Source: Anarhynchus alexandrinus (lineage: Eukaryota > Chordata > Aves > Charadriiformes > Charadriidae). Taken from it: a stretch of 64,000 nucleotides of DNA. Made by a program: the position numbers and the translations under genes. Location of the stretch: assembly GCA_008711295.1 (NCBI GenBank), contig VUYV01000192.1, positions 1,567,514-1,631,513 on the forward strand, read 5' to 3'. Under the pieces are notes generated by a model, which was not told where the DNA came from, made no database searches, and was given only the letters and a program-made list of their open reading frames with translations. Shown here in pieces: positions 1 through 11,395 of this stretch (positions within the stretch are counted from its first letter, which is position 1; every line of letters begins with the position of its first letter).

Positions 1-3000
1 TCATATATATTGGACTTAAATTCTCTCTTAATTGTCAGGTGTCTTGATTTCCACTTCCCTATTGTCCCCATTAGTAAATTTTCAAATTTTCATCATACAT
101 GTCTAGTTGATGAAGTGTTACCTTTTCTTAGGCATACTTTAAAAGGCAAAGCAGTACACTATCAGTTATTTCCACACTATTAACCTAAATGTACACTGGA
201 GTACTCCGTATTTTATTTTAATCATTATTAAAAATCGCAAATGAACCTCATTTCTAATACATCAGCAAGAAGAAATTAAAATAAAATATAGGTTGATTTT
301 ATCCAAAATCTGAACATTTCTTAATTATCAAAGTAGTTTTGAATTGTAGCTTATATCCCCTTCACTGTAAGTAAACTCTATAAAATACCTTGTATCCTGT
401 CACAAAAACAAAGATCAACATACAGCTGAGGTCTTAAATGAGACATTATTATTTTTCTCTTCAAAGTTTAATTAATTCCTCATTTCTTATAGTTAGGTGA
501 GCTGGACCAAATTTTAAGAGTTTTCTTGATTTACTGTTGCTGTCTTCTCAGTACTTATCTTTCTTGGTCTTTTCCAGCTTTCCCCTAGGTGGCACCATGA
601 CCCACAGAACAGCTCCTGTAGACTTTAGAGCAAGTAACTTATGACTACAGATGTGTCTGTTGAGTGATGCAAACACATTTTCAAGCACTATTTAGTCATC
701 CTTCTTTTAACCACTTGTACTGTTTCTCGGAGACAACGTTGTTTCCATACTAGGTCAGAAATAGTAATGATTAGAATATGAACAATAAATTATTTTAGTA
801 GTATGAACTATTAGTTACTTTAGAAATCAACTTGGAAGTATCTCATGTAGATAATTTAATTCCTTTACATTAAAGGGAGGGAGGACACTGATACTTTGTG
901 CAATGCAATTGACTATGGCACACGTGTTTATTTCGGTAACAAAGAACTACTGTTGTCTGCACAGAGCTTCATGTTACTACATGCCTAATTTAGATCTAAC
1001 TCAGTTTCCCACTCCCATCTCCAGTCCTAGTCCTGCTTTACGGCTGATATTACCAATTCTTCAGCATTATTTCTCTAGCCCCTAAGTACAAATACCTGTG
1101 AGGTAAATGAAAGTCCTGCTTCTCGAGCACGCTAAGATTAAGCAAAAAGAATTTAATCTGATGGTCTGAAAAGCCACATAGTTCACTTTTACGGGAGGAC
1201 TACACTGTATGGTCAATAGATACGTGTTTTGTCATCGTACTCAATGTCAAGAAAGCATACCAGTTCTTCTTTGGAATAGAAGGGAATAGAGATTTAATGA
1301 TGAGGAAAAAAGAAAAAAGCCAGTCCTAGCCCACAGTTTTGTTACAGGTAGAAGCAGCCTTATGTCTTCTGAGATATCTGACAGCAAAATAGGAGCAGAT
1401 GTTTTGGATAAAGAGAAGCTGTGAATCTTTTGCAGTTAGTGTTGTATTGACAGTACAGCTTAAGTTTAAAGGCAACATGATATCCACTGTCCAGTCCTAC
1501 AGGTTATTTGAGAATTTTCACATAATAAAACGGGTGATGGGATTATTATTATTGTCTCTGTATGTGATGGTGTCTAATGAAAAGCTGGTATTATGAGAAG
1601 TTTTTGCAGTCTACTCTTTGGAGCATGATTCTGTTTTTTAGGGATTTTTAGAATAAATAAAAACCATTTTTGTTGGAGTTGATGTTGTTATCATAGTGAG
1701 ATCAGAACTGTGTCCTAGAACACTTGTCTTGGAGACTTATCACAGCCTAACTGAACATAAAAGGTTCATCATGCAGGCAGATTATTTTTGCCATATAAAA
1801 ATATGACTTAGAAACGACAGTAAGCAACAAATAATGAAACAATTGCAAATTGTACTGCTCCTAAGTCTGTCATTGTTGGTGAAAAGATTGTTCTTGATTT
1901 TAACGTCTCCATAGTTGTAACTTTCATCTATTTCTATCAGTTGCAGATTTGAAGTGCTATTAACAAAACTCTAGAGCGCTATTTTTCCACATATTTTCTT
2001 TATGGTTTTCTTCATTTGTTAGACTGATTCTTTGTGTCTGTGTCTGCGTTAGAATTTACCAGGGTGCAGAGCTGGTCCTGAGAACCTGGTATTCCCAGGA
2101 TTTGTATTTCGGGGGATCAGACTAGCTCTGATCTGATCCCTTGGGGTCTGTTTCACATCTTACAATCATTTGCTTCAGAAGTTCCTAATCTGAACTAGAA
2201 CACCAATGTAAATGAAACCTGTATCTACTGTATCTGAGAATACCAAACTGATGATGTCCCACAAGCAATGCATAGTTTAAGGGTCTATTCACACACACAT
2301 GCATGTGCACTTTAATAGGTCTTCATTGTCTAGTTACACTTCTGAAAAATTAACAGCCCAGCTTCACAGTGGTGAAATAGTGTTGGCTCTTTGTTGTACT
2401 TCGGCTCTTTTTGTCAGACACGGAGGGAGAATGCTTGTTTAGCAGCAAATTCTAGTTCCAAGAGTATATTGCTTTACTGCTCATCTAAGGGGCTTCCTCA
2501 AACAGATCTGATTTATATGACTGCTTAGCAAAGCAAAGTCTTGCTGAGTTACTTTCTTCCATTTTAATAAAGCATTGATCTTGTGAGTTGAAATTCATAT
2601 CTGGAAAGAGAGTATTCTTTCTGGAGTTAAATTGTGTCACTTGGTGCTATGGATCAGTATTCTGTTGATCAGAAATGCATTACAATGAGACATCATTTCT
2701 TTCCAAGTATTTATTGTGGTTCCAGTTCATAGATTTGGAGAAAGTCCTAAAAGCAGAGGATAGTCTTTTAGATTGACCAGTCTGGTACAAATATTCTATG
2801 TTTAATATATGCTTGTATAGTGTCATTCCAGTGGGCTTCCAACCTTTTTGTCTAGTTGCTGGTCAGATATTAATGACAGAAGTAACAGTATGCAAGATTA
2901 GGAGTACATTTATTTGTAAAGAAAGAGGAAGTCAGGGCTGCGTGGCAGAAATTATAAATCTAGAACGGGCTATTTCAAGTGTTCTTTACTGATAGAGAAT

Positions 3001-4950
3001 TCAAGCTTTGATACCAACTGGAGAGTGTCCAGAACCCTAGTGCCCTGTTTTGTTAGTTCATAGGGTTTCTACAAAATGTAAACTCAAGTGCTGCAGCAGT
3101 AGTAGTTCAGTATCTCTGCTTCCTTTATTTCTTATTTTTTTCGTTTTGTTACATTATCCCATCATTTCTTAAAGTTCATGTCTCTTTTGAGTGTTAGGGG
3201 TTTTTTTCAACCTAATTTTATTAAGTTTGATATTTTATAGGAATGAGTTCATGTTTATACTCAGATTTAAACTTTGTGATTAATCTGTGCATGTTCCCTT
3301 TTCAATGCTGTAGGAATAGTGGTTTTTGCTATCTTTTTTTTTTGTTTGTTTAATCACCTTGTTTGGGGGGTTTTGCTATTAGTTCTGTATTTTTAACTTT
3401 ATATAACAACTGATGTTTTACAGTATAGTTCCCCTAAATATTTTGATTCCTTTTGCAAACATTAAAAGGAAGGCAAGCATTTTAGAGGATGGTTACATAA
3501 GTTCAGCCTGGGAAAATCTGAACATTTGTAATTTATATGTTCACTGCTGAGAATGCAGACAGAAGTTTGCGAAATGAGTCAGTGATAGTCATATCTAGAT
3601 CTCAGAATTGGCAAGTCTCTCACTACAAGTCTCATCAGAAGGAGGTGTTACCCCCTCTGGAAGGTGTCTTTTCTCTACTTCCTTGTCAGGCATCTGCATA
3701 CATGAGGACATGGATCTATATAACTAAATAAGTAATAATAATCCTCTGTGGCATTTAAACATCTGGCATACTTGAGTTTAAAGTGTGCACAGAAATTACC
3801 AGAATTAAAACTAAATGCAGTTAAATCTGTGCAGAGTCTGAAAATAGCAGATCTAGATATAAATATTTAAACCTACTTGAAGTCTGATATATCAATTTTG
3901 GCAGTGTTGAAGACAGTAGAGCTGTCAGTGTTGTTAGTGCCTGTGAAAATGGCACAGGGCAAATGCAATGTAAAAAAGCTTTGCAGCTTTAGATTCCCAC
4001 ATGTAAATTATTTCTATGCCCAGTACTTAAAATCTAAAACCACAACAGTTTTTAACCTCAGGAGCTATGGAATCATGTTGATGTGAAAGAGCAGGACTGT
4101 GGAGCCACACTACAGTATTAACTTGTGTATCATCTATTACATAGTCTATCGCTGTTTAAAATGTTTGTATCATACATCACAAGCTACCAGAAAGGTTGTC
4201 ACCTATACTATATGTTCTGCTTAAAGAAACTGAACATCTTTAGCTGTAGTTGTGTTCTGTTTGGATTTTTAAATGCCTACTTCCATTTTAGTAAGGTAAC
4301 TTTTACTTAACTTTTTTTTTTGCTTGTAATTGCCAGTTACCACAGACAGGTAGTAATTTTCTACGCCGCTTCAGGAACAAGAGAATAAACAAATAGCTGC
4401 TAAGTACTGGTGTGTTTTCACACAGTGGATGCTTCCCCACCCCAAACTGTAATTCTGCAACACCACAATTTTTAGCCTATCTAGAAGAACTAAATGCCGT
4501 TGATTCATTAGTATACTTTTTAGTTGTGCTACATATGAACATAGCTATATATTTTAAAACATTCTTCTTTGCAAGGAAAAATTTAAGTAATTAATCTTCA
4601 GCTTGTTAATAATGAGCCATTTTACATTTTTTTTTTAAATCATTGGGAAATTTTTTTACTTCAGTGTTGTAGGATCGTATACATTTCTTCTTCTTTAGCC
4701 TAGGGTGATTCTCCAGTTCTTCATCTGAGTGAGGCTTAATATCTTTTTTAAAATGTATCTTGCTCTCTAGTAGTTTTTCAACCTCTACCATGGTTGTGTT
4801 TGTCTGAAAATGATACTTAGAAATACTAACAGCTGAATCTTTTGTAGTTTATTCACATAAATAAGGGTTTCCACTTATATTTACTTATTTCAAGTGAAAA
4901 CTCACGATCAAAAGATGATCTTCCTGTTAAAAGTGTAGCATATAGAGAGC
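1..4950. other. Unique AT-rich non-coding DNA
   Basis: I see no gene, RNA gene or recognisable transposon here. The stretch is AT-rich with frequent short T and A runs and stop codons in all frames. The only local structure I noted is a small inverted repeat at 2113-2140. The few open frames of 60-70 codons match nothing I recognise, and several begin with GTG or TTG rather than ATG. Confidence 0.6.
2113..2140. repeat. Short inverted repeat (9-bp arms)
   Basis: The arms gggatcaga (2113-2121) and tctgatccc (2132-2140) are perfect reverse complements around a 10-base loop. The hairpin could form, but no flanking feature gives it a role and chance is a sufficient explanation. Confidence 0.6.
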
Positions 4951-5001
4951 TGTCACAGAAGGAGTGATACACTTCACTCCTAAGAGAGAAGCCACAATAT
5001 A

Positions 5002-5007
5002 TTTATT
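5002..5007 (-). promoter_or_regulatory. LTR polyadenylation signal AATAAA
   Basis: TTTATT on the plus strand is AATAAA on the minus strand. It lies about 50 bases before the 3' end of the LTR relic and downstream of its TATA box, which is the order expected of an LTR R region. Confidence 0.55.
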
Positions 5008-5279
5008 GATATAAAACAACAATTTAACGAAGTTTGATAGTAAATGCAACACTGGTTTAGCAAGATTCCATGGCAAGGTACACTTGGTTATTTACTACAC
5101 AGAGGACAGGGTCAGACAGAACTTTCAGGGGGACCCTCCCGTTGAGTCATGGGGTTCAGAGAGGACCCCCCTTGCTTTCTAAACTCCTCCGAGAGGAGTC
5201 TGGGTGTGTCTGGATCCAGTCCTAGTTCCAAACTTGGTCAACGGTTTATGTCTAAAGGATTAAATATGTGCAATCAATC

Positions 5280-5286
5280 CTTTATA
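5280..5286 (-). promoter_or_regulatory. LTR TATA box
   Basis: CTTTATA on the plus strand reads TATAAAG on the minus strand. Its position upstream of the AATAAA fits a U3 core promoter. Activity today cannot be judged from sequence. Confidence 0.5.
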
Positions 5287-5660
5287 TCACTTAGCTAAGA
5301 TTTTGAAGTTTAGCATGCTGTTAATCTCTTACCAAGGATCTGTTGCGGCAAGGAATCTCTTAACCTCAAGGGGTAACCTTGAGCAGTGTCCCTACCCAAG
5401 GGGAGAGCCCAGCGTGCAGCCTGCTGCCGCTCAGCAGAACTCAACGGACCCTGGGCTGTCCACTATAGAGTAAGACAATTGGCCTATAGTCGTACTTGCA
5501 TACCAGTGAGACATCTAGGTCCCTCTTCCAGACAGCTTTTGGCTAGTGTGTTGCCATCCGTCCCCTGAAATCCGGGTGCAGCCATCACTGCCCCCACTGT
5601 TGGTTATGCCGGGAGCAGGAGCGGGGAGGGGGGTATGGGTGGGTGAGGCTAGCCTCACCA

Positions 5661-7692
5661 ATTAATTTTTTGTATTAGCATTTTCAAAATTATCTACGTA
5701 GAGGAACCACTGAAATACAGCTTTATGTTAACTAGGACTAAACATCATCTGTCCAGACTTAATTATGCAAAGTATTATTAAACTCAGTGGTATATTACTT
5801 ATAAACAGATTGATCCATAATGACATATTTATTTGGCATGCCAGAGTCCAGCTTGTAAGAATTTTCATCTAGTGGATACTGTTTGGCTCTTCTACATCAC
5901 AGTAAATAAGGTAAAATGGGGTACTGTGTTTGTGGCCTTCACAAGCTGTACAGACTTCCTTAATGAATTTTAGTTACCACTCTCTGCTGCAGTGTCAAAA
6001 GTGTCCCTACTGAAGTTTTCTTGAATGTACACTCTTGAAAGGACAAGCTGTGTGTAAGGAAATTTCCTGGAGAAGCATGAGAAAGAATTGATCCTCTGCA
6101 GGCAAGAGGACACAAACTTCCATGTGATACCTGCTGTACGTGCTGGTGTGTGCTATTACATGTCATGAGTCTGATTTCAGTCAACATAGGAATTACTAAC
6201 TTCCAGAGCAGATTCAGAAAACATGGTTGTTCATAGAAAAAGAGAGGTAATGATATATTTAAGCACATGTAATTGAGTATTAAGACATATTTCTTCTACT
6301 TCCTGGTTGTTGTTTTTCCATTACTGTATCTCAGGGTAGCAGCTCCTTGATATATATTTTCTTTGTTTCATCATTTTCACTTACATTTTTTTTATGTTTT
6401 GCCATTGCTTTTACTTTTTAAGCTTTGTCCACAACCTCTCCTAGCCATGAGAGCTCTGAGAAGCTGTTGTTTGTTTACTTTAACACTCCATCTACCCAAA
6501 AGACGTTTTGAGGAGAGACTGGTCGTTTGTCTGCATCTCATCTTTCAGTGATTCTGTGGGCCTTCCTCATGAATAGCAAGTCATAAACATTTGGATTTTG
6601 AGTGTATTTGAGTACAGGGATCATAAGTAGCAATTTTAGTTGTGATACTCTACTGGGAAGACATATGCCTGGAAGTCTATTTGAAATTAACAATGGTATG
6701 CTAATTCTCCTTTGAAACACGCACACACACACACGCTTTTCCACACACTGAATTGCCAAGTGACCAAGAAAGCTAGTGATAACTATTAAGGATGCAATGA
6801 TTGCAAGATCAAATCATTGCAGAAGTCTCAGGTCATTACACAGGGTCTTAAATTCCTTGCAGGTTTCAGAAACTTCCAAGTGTCTGTGATGGTAGCCTTA
6901 GGAAAGGACTGCCCATACCTTCAAAAAAAGATTCCAAGTCATTCTGTCATTCCTGTGCGGTGTAGCAAAGGCTGGCATTTGACAAGTAAACTTCAAGAAA
7001 AAAGCTTAGAGGAAAAAAGAACAAGTTTGCTTATTCGATAAATTACTTTTATTGCACCTGTTCAACCCTAGTATCATCTTCCTAGAATTCTTGTATTACT
7101 TCTGTTGGTGCACTTAAGATTCAGATTACTGACACGTGATCCATCAAAATTACTTGATCTTATATTGATTCATGACAGTGCACAGACTCTGGTTTCAGTG
7201 AGAAAGAATTAAATAATTATAAAGCCCATACCTTTGGAAAATCTTTACAAGACTATGTGATGTAGCTGAGGTAGAGCAAAGGATATCTATTTCTTTATTC
7301 ATATTTATATGTGTGGGTAATTCTTGTTAGAGGTGTCTAGAAATGTAAAATTATAGCAGACCCCCTTTGTAATAGCAGTGCATATGGAGATTTTCAGAAC
7401 TATGTGGGTGGCTAGAAATACATCTAGGCTCCTTGGTCTGCTCTCTGAACTGGCTGGATGCAAGCCAGATGATAGTGACACGAGCCTGGGCGTCACGCTG
7501 TGCTAATGCAGGTGTCCAATTGTCTGAAATGCAGAAAAACTTGGGCTTGTGTACTCTTGTTTTGTAAGCATATTCCAAGGTGTTTTGTTTTTTTCCTCAG
7601 GAAACATCTATTAATTTCAATTGGGTGTGTGACTTAAAGTTTCTAATCAGTTTTATAATTTCAGACACGCACCAAGAAGACAGTTTCTGCCC
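5661..7692. other. Unique non-coding DNA with a short CA repeat
   Basis: No gene or transposon is recognised. A minus-strand open frame of about 100 codons at 5960-6268 and a plus-strand frame at 6817-7041 have no recognisable domain. A (CA)n run lies at 6722-6734. Confidence 0.55.
6722..6734. repeat. (CA)6 dinucleotide microsatellite
   Basis: An uninterrupted CA run, preceded by ACACG and followed by GC, gives a slightly longer interrupted purine-pyrimidine tract (about 6717-6736). It is short and of little consequence beyond possible length polymorphism. Confidence 0.85.
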
Positions 7693-7810
7693 AAAACTGA
7701 CATAGAGAAATGAAACAGGAAAAGATAAAATCATCTAACCAAGGTCACACAGGAAATCTATTCAAAAGTATTAACTAGGTCTAGAGATCCTGAGTTGTGG
7801 TTCAGTTTTT
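7693..7810 (-). repeat. MIR/CORE-SINE relic, reverse orientation
   Basis: The hallmark is the block at 7741-7752 reading AAGGTCACACAG, preceded by an AAACTGA...AGAGAAA-type stretch and followed by GGAAAT...GGTCT...GATCCTGAGT. This is the usual order of a MIR 3' half read in reverse: cancelled poly(A) side, GACTTGCCCAAGGTCACACAG core, then the ...AGGTCTCCTGAGTC part. Divergence is high, as expected of a relic shared across amniotes. No coding capacity. Confidence 0.6.
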
Positions 7811-9229
7811 TAACCTTACATTCATTTTTGGGTGCAAATGTTCATTTTTCATAGCTGTCTTTTTGACACTGTCGAAAAGCAATTGTTACATCTGTTTAAT
7901 CTGATCTCTATTTTCTATTGTGAGATTATTATTAGTGCACTATAAAGCATTGTCTGGACCTCTGATTTGCTATCAGAATTTCACAATTTGTTTTAAGCAT
8001 TTCAATCCATTAATACTAGCCAGAAAGCGTAATAGTTTTTCAGAACATTTGGAATAAGAACCAAGGCTTACATAGATTTCTTTCTATGGATATACATTCA
8101 GAAAAAAACCAGTGGGGTTACAGAGCTGACTCTCTCATTTATATAGCTAACTTGCCTTCAAGGAGTGGATAACGCCTTGTACAACCAGGTAAGTGAGCAA
8201 AGTGGGCCTCTGAAAGATCCTGTTCAAACAGCGTTACACTACATCTGACAAATACTGCAGCTTCTTTGAAAATGTTGGTGTTTCTATTGTTTTAATGTGG
8301 GAAACATAATGTTCTTTGCCTTTTTTTTTCCAAAGATACTCTGCTAAGAGACTAGACTGCTACAGTCAAGACGTACTGTAAAGATTAGAATTCTGTACCT
8401 TTTTAGACAATCTTCTTTGATAGTACATTTAGAAATTAAGTCAGTACAATGAATTATCATCTAGACAAATTCAGAGTTGCTGTACATATCTCAGGACACT
8501 TCAACAAAGGTTTATTTTGATTCTTTGTAGAAGGCTGTTAGTTAAAATGATGGATGGCATTCCAAGAACCATCTAACTTTACCACAATATATGGTACTTC
8601 TTAAAAGGAAACTATCACGTTTTTTAAGTTAATGTTTTTTCTGTTTTAAGGTCCTAATATGACACTTCTAAACACAATTTCTTTCTAACTTTATTTTGCT
8701 CTTTGCCTTTTGACACACACCATTTCTTTACCTCTTTAATGCCATTGGCATATTTGACTTTAGGTTGTAGTTATTCTGCACAGCACTATGAGTCAATGAT
8801 GTCAACATGACTTCAGAATAAGATTTGTTCTTCAGCGTGGTGTTCCCACTGAAACCTTGTTGAGGTGACCTTTTTAAATTTTTGTCAGAGACATCCATCT
8901 TGATAAATAGCTAAACTGTTCTAGGAAATCCCAACTATTTCATTCCGATCACGGCTCTTTACCTTACCTTTTGTATGTATTATTCATCAACATGAAATAG
9001 AGCAAGCATGAAAAATACGGTGTATGTAAAGTGTGGGTTTTTGCATTTTGCAGATTTCAGTTGAGTCAAGCACGTGAGTCCAGCAACCTGAACTAAACTT
9101 GCTCTGTAAGCTGAAGATGGAAGATGTTATCAAGTGATCAGACTCTGTGCTGCTTAGCTTTCTGACTATGACAGCTCTGAAAAAATCTTGAAATATTTTG
9201 ACCAATTTCTAAAAAAAAATTTTTAAAAT

Positions 9230-9251
9230 AATCTTAAGAAATCTTAAGATT
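9230..9251. repeat. Short inverted repeat (9-bp arms, 4-base loop)
   Basis: The arms aatcttaag (9230-9238) and cttaagatt (9243-9251) are perfect complements. It is AT-rich and could arise by chance in such sequence. Confidence 0.6.
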
Positions 9252-9738
9252 GCCTATATATTTTGTAAATAGCTGTCTTACAAAGCTAAGTTAGAAGCCA
9301 TAATTTTCAGTAATGTAAATACTTATTAATTCCTTGTGATTGCAACTTCTGTGTTAAACTCTGTCCAAAGTTGTCATTTTGCTTTCATACTCATCTGGAT
9401 AACTATTTGACACAACATAACTGCCCTTGGATGGTTCAAGGGTTGTTAAAAATGGAAACAATGAGAAACCTGATGGCCATTAAAAGAAAGCTTCCAACAG
9501 AACATTTTAGAAACACGTCTCGTGTATATTTACGTGTGTTTGTATCATAGGCTGCAAAACTGTTTGTAAAATACTGTGCTCAGTATGTCTGAGCCATCTG
9601 AGTCAGCTTTAGTGTGACCCATTCAGTTGCATTTCTCATCACGGATCCACTAAACTGTATAACAATGATGGATGCTTTTTTTAAAGATCCTGATATATTA
9701 TGCTTTCTCTGAAAGTAAGTGCAGAATCAGGCCAAAAA

Positions 9739-9739
9739 N
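9739..9739. other. Ambiguous base (N) in an A homopolymer
   Basis: A single N interrupts a run of about 15 A. This looks like a base-calling or consensus ambiguity in a homopolymer rather than biology. The other N in the window, at 42667, sits beside a T run. Confidence 0.9.
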
Positions 9740-11299
9740 AAAAAAAAAGAGCCCTTTTCAAATATTTTTGTCCTACCCACTCATCATTCTCCAGTCTTCT
9801 CATTTATTATATGTGTATATATGAAAGAGCTAGAAATACCCCAAATCAGTGTATTAAGTTGAACAACTCATGGACCAGCTACCACATTGAGCTATTCCTT
9901 CTGTAACTGAAGTCAAGCAAAGTGCAAAATAATAATTAAAAAAAGGTATGTATATAAGGGTTTCAACTGGAAAAAATACTGCATTTCAAGGGAATCCCTG
10001 TTTCTGGATTAGGAACATAATTTCAGCCACTGCAGAACTCAATGCATGGGTAGTTTATTTGTTTAGTGACAAATTGGCTGTTAACTGCTAAAAGTGACGA
10101 TCAAATAAAGAAAAATCGGTTAGCTCTTGGCAGCTTGTACTTTGTCCATGATCTCTTAGCTGAAAATTCCTGGTTGTCAGAGTTCCAGAAATCATTTGTG
10201 TGTTGCCTATAGAGCTGTAGGTACCTCAAGAAAAAAAATTGCATTATGGTTACTGGGACAGATTAGGAATAGAAAGAGAATGAAGTGTTTTCTTCTGGAT
10301 GGTTCTTCACTAAATAGAAGGTATTATATTGAAAAAGAAGAGAAGGTTGCAGGAGAGGGAGCTGTGATGGTTTGGTCAATCTGGGTTGCTAAATCCTGGA
10401 GTAAAAGAGTGAGCGCACCGGAGATTTCTGCTTATCTTTAGACTCTTAGTCATATTTGTTTTGTCACAAGGAAATTAAGTTTAAAATGTAATTTACACTG
10501 TGAAGCACTAAAAGAGGGATTAACAACCTACCACACAGGTATGAAAGATGATGTGTAAGCAAGCCCTTTGTGAGTGGCACAGAGCAGAGCCGGCAGAGGG
10601 CCAGGAGTTTATAGCCGGGAGCCGTGGCATCTTGAGAAGAGGCATCTGTGAGAAGCAGTTGCTGCCAGCTCCCACTGAGGTCCGATCTCACTCAGAGCTG
10701 GAAGCTCCTGCCTTGCACATAAGCAAGATTGTGGGGATCCACAGCATCTTGCCTGTGTGAGAGGGAGAGTCTCCCAGTTCCCCCAAGTGTCAGCTGTCAC
10801 AGTACACTTTAATTTGTAAAATATAAATACAGACCAATGCACGCCCCCCTTGAAAGATGCATGAGCTAATGCATAGGACAGTCAGAATAGATAAGCAAAG
10901 AGAAAGATGTTTACTAAAATGCTTTAAAAATTCTTATGTTAAAATAGCCAAAGAATAAAGAAATATTATGGTTAATTCACTGCTAATCGTGAGGATTGGT
11001 CTAGTAAATTCAAACAGTTGATATAACTGCAGTTGTATGGTGCATGATTCATCAATGAACTGCTGGTTGTCTTCAATGATGCTCCCATACATGAAGGAGA
11101 ATTTTTACTCTTATTTTCTAAACAAAACTTGCATGGTAACTATCGTATTTGTGGGTTGACTGGTCATTGCTAAAAGCGAGAATATTCTAGTGCTCTTTTA
11201 TTTAGATTGCAGTCCTTGTCTAAGAGCTCAAGCTGTGTTTAGAATTCTGAATTTGAGAGTTCTAAATTGCAGATTATTTGCAAAATAACACTTCTGCTA

Positions 11300-11395
11300 T
11301 CTGAGCATAATATCTTTTATTGGTTTCATTTTACAGATGGAAAAATTGAGGTACAGAAAACTAGTGATTCTGCAAGTCACAAAACACAGTACCAG
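11300..11395 (-). repeat. MIR/CORE-SINE relic, reverse orientation
   Basis: The sequence CATTTTACAGATGGAAAAAT followed by TGAGGTACAGAAAA and then a CAAGTCAC...ACACAGTA block is the signature of a reversed MIR: ATTTTACAGATGAGGAAACTGAGG, then AGTGACTTGCCCAAGGTCACACAG. Overlapping short open frames on both strands carry no recognised domain. Confidence 0.75.

Larger units (their letters stand above)
4951..5660 (-). mobile_element. LTR relic of an endogenous retrovirus, minus strand, probably solo
   Basis: Read on the minus strand, the block ends in a terminal ..TGTGACA (plus 4951-4957), as an LTR 3' end should. It carries AATAAA (plus 5002-5007) about 50 bases before that end and a TATAAAG box (plus 5280-5286) about 275 bases upstream of the poly(A) signal. 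The U3 side is richer in G+C and CpG than the flanks. No primer-binding-site-like sequence follows the 3' end and no internal coding region is present, so it is probably a solo LTR. The 5' end is uncertain: sequence unlike the flanks runs to roughly 5650-5660, but I found no clean TG end inverted to the 3' end and no target duplication. It may be 5'-truncated. The family is not recognised with confidence. Confidence 0.65.
7811..11299. other. Unique non-coding DNA
   Basis: No gene recognised. There is an inverted repeat at 9230-9251 and one ambiguous base at 9739 within an A run. A more GC-rich patch at about 10550-10790 holds overlapping frames on both strands, a TATAAAC on the minus strand (plus 10601-10607) and no recognised domain or transposon. 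I cannot assign it. Confidence 0.5.

Noticed and set aside
10550..10850. GC-richer patch with TATAAAC on the minus strand, considered as an LTR or promoter
   Set aside because: No LTR termini, no target duplication, no poly(A) signal in order and no known repeat words.
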